From: Lachancea dasiensis
Lineage: Eukaryota; Ascomycota; Saccharomycetes; Saccharomycetales; Saccharomycetaceae
Assembly (NCBI GenBank): GCA_900074725.1
Contig: LT598460.1
Location: 563,502 to 627,501, forward strand
DNA length: 64,000 bases
Direction of reading: 5' to 3'
The notes beneath the pieces were generated by a model. It was not told where the DNA came from. It worked only from the letters and a program-made list of their open reading frames with translations, and did not search any database. This document shows positions 60,256 through 64,000 of the stretch, one piece after another. Each line of letters begins with the position of its first letter. The first letter of the stretch is position 1. Position numbers and translations under genes: made by a program.

Positions 60256-62052
60256 TCAAAGATTTGAAAACAATCCTTGAACTGCTGCAGAGCTCTTCTG
60301 TTTCTTTTTTCGTCTCACCATATCCTTCCAGTCGTCCTCTGCCTCACTTTCATCTTCCTTCTCTTCTTGCGCTATTCTGTCCTCTATGATTTTTCTTTTC
60401 TGGGCCAGCTTCAGCTTTCTCTCCCCCTTTGTCTCTTTAGCAGCCGTTTTGTTAGACCAAGCAGCATTTTTCTTCTTCAGTTCGCTTTTGAGCTTTTTCT
60501 GGTCATTAACCTCTTTCGTCTTCTTCAAGTTTTCAAGCCTCGCGCGCTCCATTTGTTGGTTGGAGAAAGCGAATTGATCTAGGTCAATCGCAGGATTAAC
60601 GAGCCATCCATCGATGGGCATTTTGCTGTCTTCTAAATTTTTGGTAATTTCGGGCATGCGCGGTAGACGTATTAACCCATAAAGCCTTGCAATTCCAATG
60701 TAGTCCAGCGAACGGAGCCTAAATATTGAGGATGCAGTATGTTTGGAATAGTAGCGGATAAATGCCACGTAGGCCTTGATGCTGTGCTCAAACCTTGCCC
60801 TATCTTGCAGTATCCATAATTTGAATTTGTTATAAAACTCAGCATTTGGTCGAAAGTTGGCTTCCATTTCATTCAGCTCAATTTGTTTAACCTGGAGAAA
60901 GTTGACATAATCTTCCTCCCTCCCAGCATTTAAAAAAGCTATTGCTTTCCCCGACCTGTTTGCCCTTCCGGTCCTACCACACCTGTGAAGAAACATCTCT
61001 GAAGAAGTCGGTGGATCAAATTGAATGACCAAATCGACCTCTGGAATGTCAATTCCCCTTGCCGCCACATCAGTTGTCAAAAGAACTGAGTTATTGAAAG
61101 TGCTTGTGAACTTTTTCAGCGTACCTAGTCGTGAGCTTGTCTGCAACTTACCATGAAGCGAATAAGTTTCTAGATCGTCCTTCATATCGCCCGATTGCGA
61201 AAGATATTTGATAAAAGAATAGAAGTAAGTGACCGAGACACAAGTGGGGAAGTAAACAATACACTTCCGATACCGAATGTGGTTTAGAATATTAAGAAGG
61301 TATTGCAGTTTGTCTTCGGGTTGCAATACAACGTAACTAATGTTGAGGGATTCAGGATTTTGGACCTTAGATTTAACTGCAATTTTCACGGGGTTTCTCA
61401 TGCCAGTCCTGAAGATCTGGTTGCCGGCACTGCTTATTGTAGCTGAAAAAAGACCGGTCCGCCTTTGTTTGGGAAGAAGATGCAAAATACTTTCCACGTC
61501 TTTCTCAAAATTAATATCCAATAGCTTGTCTGCCTCATCTAAGACTAGTAAACCACAGGATGTGCTTTTGACTGCCCCGGCCTTCAGAAAATCAAGTACT
61601 CTGCCAGGGGTACCTACCAATATCTGCGGTCTCTTTTCCATGAATGCGTTGACGTCATCTCTAACCGAAGAAATACTAGTTCCCACAAGCAGCTGGGATT
61701 TGATGGGACCTGTTTCCTCTGGACAGAACTTTAAGAAAGTGTCAATCACATCCTGTATCTGACTGGATAGCTCCCTCGTGGGAGAAAGGACAAGTGTATG
61801 AAAATGTGCCTTCCTAAGTGCGCTTCCACTTAAGACCTCCTTTATAACCTTTTCCAGAATTGGTATCACAAATGCTACTGTTTTCCCAGATCCAGTTACC
61901 GACTCTACAACTACATCTTTATTTCCCGAAAACATGGGTATAGTAGAGGCCTGAACTGGCGTCATCGTCTCGAATCCCAAGCTATCAATAGCTGTACGAA
62001 TCCACGGCTGAATTTCATATTTCAAATCGTCCCAGGATAGTGATTTCGCCAT
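60256..62052 (-). CDS. SPB4: SPB4, DEAD-box helicase of 60S ribosome assembly
   Basis: The protein is 598 residues (606 in S. cerevisiae). The ATG at 62050-62052 gives [20 protein letters not shown]; the frame extends 3 codons only from a TTG. Motifs in order: Q motif [15 protein letters not shown], Walker A SVTGSGKT (51-58), [18 protein letters not shown] near 170 ([11 protein letters not shown]), [19 protein letters not shown] and [15 protein letters not shown] near 355. The C-terminal extension is conserved ([34 protein letters not shown]), with a lysine-rich tail. It acts in nucleolar 66S pre-ribosome remodelling and 27S rRNA processing. The RRPE motif upstream fits that role. Confidence 0.97.
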   Translation of the reverse strand: MAKSLSWDDLKYEIQPWIRTAIDSLGFETMTPVQASTIPMFSGNKDVVVESVTGSGKTVAFVIPILEKVIKEVLSGSALRKAHFHTLVLSPTRELSSQIQDVIDTFLKFCPEETGPIKSQLLVGTSISSVRDDVNAFMEKRPQILVGTPGRVLDFLKAGAVKSTSCGLLVLDEADKLLDINFEKDVESILHLLPKQRRTGLFSATISSAGNQIFRTGMRNPVKIAVKSKVQNPESLNISYVVLQPEDKLQYLLNILNHIRYRKCIVYFPTCVSVTYFYSFIKYLSQSGDMKDDLETYSLHGKLQTSSRLGTLKKFTSTFNNSVLLTTDVAARGIDIPEVDLVIQFDPPTSSEMFLHRCGRTGRANRSGKAIAFLNAGREEDYVNFLQVKQIELNEMEANFRPNAEFYNKFKLWILQDRARFEHSIKAYVAFIRYYSKHTASSIFRLRSLDYIGIARLYGLIRLPRMPEITKNLEDSKMPIDGWLVNPAIDLDQFAFSNQQMERARLENLKKTKEVNDQKKLKSELKKKNAAWSNKTAAKETKGERKLKLAQKRKIIEDRIAQEEKEDESEAEDDWKDMVRRKKKQKSSAAVQGLFSNL

Positions 62053-62103
62053 TGCTGACAACTCTTCATGCTCTTCGAAATTGGTATACTTCTTTTAATG
62101 GTT

Positions 62104-62113
62104 AAATTTTTCA
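62104..62113. promoter_or_regulatory. RRPE motif in the SPB4/DEG1 divergent promoter
   Basis: AAATTTTTCA, the exact complement of TGAAAAATTT, 52 bp upstream of SPB4. RRPE (Stb3) marks ribosome-biogenesis genes. No PAC motif was seen beside it. Confidence 0.55.
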
Positions 62114-62212
62114 TTAAAATCCATCATCCATCCATCACCAGAAAATACATGCATGTTGATCTGTTGGATACAAAGTCCTGAAGACAGTAGTTAACCTTGT
62201 TCTACGCCCCAA

Positions 62213-63526
62213 ATGGGATTTATAACGAGAATATTAAGGCTTGGACGTAACATTCGGAAACCACTTCCTGACCGTGTCGATTACACGAAGTGGAACAAAG
62301 ACGAGCTTATCAATAGAATCATAGAGTTGGAAGGTCAAAAGAAGCGCAAGGCAGATGAAACAGATGAAGTAGAGACCCAAATTGCCAAACGACCAAAGCC
62401 TACCAAAGAAATAACTAGAAAACGCAAGAAAAAAGATCGGCCATTCAACTTCTCGAAGTACAACACACGGTTCATAGCAATAAAGTTTGCGTATCTCGGC
62501 TGGAATTACAATGGCCTTGCAATTCAGAAAGAGCCAACCCCGTTGCCCACTGTGGAAGGCACAATACTCAAAGCCATGAATGCTTGTAAGCTTGTACCAT
62601 CGATGAATCCTCAAGACTATAAGTTTAGCAGATGTGGGAGAACGGACAAGGGAGTTAGTGCCATGAACCAGGTTATATCGCTTAATGTGAGGTCCAGTTT
62701 AACACACGAACAGCAACAAAATAGTTTTTTTGATGACAAGGAAATAAATTACGCTCATATCTTGAACCAAGTATTACCAGATGACATCCGCGTTTCTGCT
62801 GTCTGTTTACGTCCTCCGGAGAACTTTGACGCCAGATTCTCTTGTCAATACCGTCACTACAGATATTTGTTCAGGGGGGATGGCCTTAACATAGAAAAGA
62901 TGCACGAAGGAGCACTGTTGTATGAAGGTGAACATGATTTCAGGAACTTTTGTAAGCTCGATGGTTCAAAACAGATTACAAACTACAAGAGAACTATAAA
63001 GTCATCACGCATTATTAAGTTGAGTCATAACTTATATTGCTTGAATCTCATCGGCTCAGCATTTTTATGGCACCAAGTTCGCTGCATGATGGCCAACTTG
63101 TTTCTCGTGGGTCAAGAATTAGAAATGCCCTCTGTGATCACCGACATGCTAGATATCGAAAAAGTGAAGCAAAAGCCAATTTACGACATGGCGAGCGACA
63201 TCCCACTGATACTTTACGACTGCAGCTTTCCGGAAATGGACTGGACTAGCGCCAATCAGGGTGACTTCAAGTCTTTACAATCAAATAGGCGGGTTTATTC
63301 GATGGCTTTGGACTATGGCTTGAAAGCTGATATTTCCGATGTATTTGCTGATGTCCTTTCTGTTGATCAACAGGACCTTGGTGGTAGGACGAGAATCAAT
63401 CTAGGCGACGGTAAGGGGAAAGTAGTAGGAATTTATGAATCTTTATTGAGAAGAGAGGTCATGGACTCTGTGGCCACGGTTAATGAAAAGTTCAAACGTA
63501 AAAAGTCCAAAAAAACGGACTCTTAG
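62213..63526 (+). CDS. DEG1: DEG1 (PUS3), tRNA pseudouridine synthase for positions 38/39
   Basis: The protein is 437 residues (442 in S. cerevisiae). A short N-terminal helix (KWNKDELINRIIELEGQKKR) and basic stretch precede the TruA-type core. KFAYLGWNYNGLAIQKEPTP starts the domain, and FSRCGRTDKGVSAMNQVISL carries the catalytic aspartate D145. RFSCQYRHYRYLF, FCKLDGSKQITNYKRTI and FLWHQVRCMMANLFLVGQEL are the remaining TruA motifs. It modifies U38 and U39 in the anticodon arm of many tRNAs. It is convergent with SNF8 over 21 bp. In S. cerevisiae it is the last gene before CEN6. Confidence 0.97.
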   Translation: MGFITRILRLGRNIRKPLPDRVDYTKWNKDELINRIIELEGQKKRKADETDEVETQIAKRPKPTKEITRKRKKKDRPFNFSKYNTRFIAIKFAYLGWNYNGLAIQKEPTPLPTVEGTILKAMNACKLVPSMNPQDYKFSRCGRTDKGVSAMNQVISLNVRSSLTHEQQQNSFFDDKEINYAHILNQVLPDDIRVSAVCLRPPENFDARFSCQYRHYRYLFRGDGLNIEKMHEGALLYEGEHDFRNFCKLDGSKQITNYKRTIKSSRIIKLSHNLYCLNLIGSAFLWHQVRCMMANLFLVGQELEMPSVITDMLDIEKVKQKPIYDMASDIPLILYDCSFPEMDWTSANQGDFKSLQSNRRVYSMALDYGLKADISDVFADVLSVDQQDLGGRTRINLGDGKGKVVGIYESLLRREVMDSVATVNEKFKRKKSKKTDS

Positions 63527-63547
63527 CATAAAATGATATGGGGGCTA

Positions 63548-64000
63548 TCAATCGTCATGCGAGCGCACAATCCACGCGGGATCCCAGTAAATAGTTTCTC
63601 CAGCTGCTTGGCCATCAACCCAGAGCATGCCTTTGGCAACCATCTCTTTCAACACGGCGTCGCTTCGAACCGGCATCCAATCCATATTTATTCTCAGAAG
63701 AGATACACTAGCGTAACCTAACACGGAACAGACCTCGAGAATTTTGGTATGGTCATTTGTTAACTCGTTGGGTACGCTGCGTAAATATTTCTTGTTCTTT
63801 ATTGTGAAGACTTCAAGTCCCCCATCCAAAGTTTCCAACATTTCTACTGCCTTTTGCAAATCTGCCATGTCGACTTTAAGCTGTTGAAAATGGCCTTTGT
63901 GCAACTCATCGAAGGATATCACACCACCGTTCAGATCTTGGGTATGCCGGCAAAGCTCTATGACTTTGACGCAAATTTCGTAAAAATAATCGTTAACGTC
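63548..64000 (-). CDS. SNF8: SNF8 (VPS22), ESCRT-II subunit, C-terminal part
   Basis: The last 150 residues and stop are inside the window; the N-terminal part lies beyond the right edge. The reading frame is open through the edge, so no start is given. Visible blocks are VIELCRHTQDLNGGVISFDE, a winged-helix domain with LEVFTIKNKKYLRSVPNELT, KILEVCSVLGYASVSLLRIN, and LKEMVAKGMLWVDGQAAGET ending YWDPAWIVRSHDD. These match the tandem winged helices of Snf8/EAP30. ESCRT-II sorts ubiquitinated cargo into multivesicular bodies. The order DEG1/SNF8 side by side combines the ends of the two S. cerevisiae blocks just before their centromeres. Confidence 0.94.
   Translation of the reverse strand, partial: DVNDYFYEICVKVIELCRHTQDLNGGVISFDELHKGHFQQLKVDMADLQKAVEMLETLDGGLEVFTIKNKKYLRSVPNELTNDHTKILEVCSVLGYASVSLLRINMDWMPVRSDAVLKEMVAKGMLWVDGQAAGETIYWDPAWIVRSHDD

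Overview
This window is nuclear DNA of a budding yeast (Saccharomycetaceae) that appears to have split off before the whole-genome duplication. Genes are dense, almost intronless and read with the standard code. Nearly every gene can be named from its protein motifs together with its place in Saccharomyces cerevisiae. The order follows two S. cerevisiae regions at once, the left arm of chromosome VI (MDJ1, HSP12, IES1, WWM1, CDC4, SMC1, BLM10, SEC4, VTC2, SPB4, DEG1) and the left arm of chromosome XVI (CTF19, ULP1, HST2, RQC2, RET3, TAF3, RRP12, MRPS16, CIP1, CHL1, TFC8, NCR1, AEP3, LSP1, ULA1, SNF8). VTC2/VTC3 is the shared pair. This interleaving is what a non-duplicated ancestor-like genome should show. 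In S. cerevisiae both blocks end at a centromere just past DEG1 and HAT1, so a centromere probably lies a few kb beyond the right edge.

Left end, 1 to 3.5 kb. This part holds the 5' end of MDJ1, HSP12 and a short CTF19-like kinetochore gene. Its coding DNA is clearly GC-richer (sampled lines about 52-63 percent) than the rest of the window (about 38-43 percent). Between HSP12 and CTF19 lies a 1.1 kb degenerate minisatellite of about 16 units. The MDJ1/HSP12 divergent promoter carries a perfect heat-shock element, two stress-response elements, two CACGTG boxes and a 12-bp tandem repeat. A GC-rich arm ending near the centromere-proximal part of a chromosome recalls Lachancea kluyveri chromosome C. 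I offer that species only as a hypothesis.

3.5 to 31.7 kb. Here lie IES1 (chromatin remodelling), WWM1, a peroxisomal D-amino-acid oxidase absent from this place in S. cerevisiae, CDC4 (SCF ubiquitin ligase), an unrecognised two-helix membrane protein, SMC1 (cohesin), BLM10 (proteasome activator), SEC4 (exocytosis), VTC2 (polyphosphate), ULP1 (SUMO protease) and HST2 (sirtuin).

31.7 to 46 kb. A tRNA-Asn gene is followed by a six-gene block (RQC2 to CIP1) that is exactly inverted relative to S. cerevisiae. The block is bounded by two gene-poor spacers.

46 to 64 kb. CHL1, TFC8, NCR1, AEP3, LSP1, ULA1, SPB4, DEG1 and the 3' part of SNF8 run in the S. cerevisiae order and orientation.

I see no CRISPR array, no intact mobile element and no spliced gene. 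One weak dispersed repeat pair (23.4 and 32.4 kb) may be LTR debris. Product names rest on recalled family motifs and gene order, with no database search. Start codons were chosen as the ATG that best fits the family, because several longer frames begin at TTG or GTG or add unsupported N-terminal extensions.
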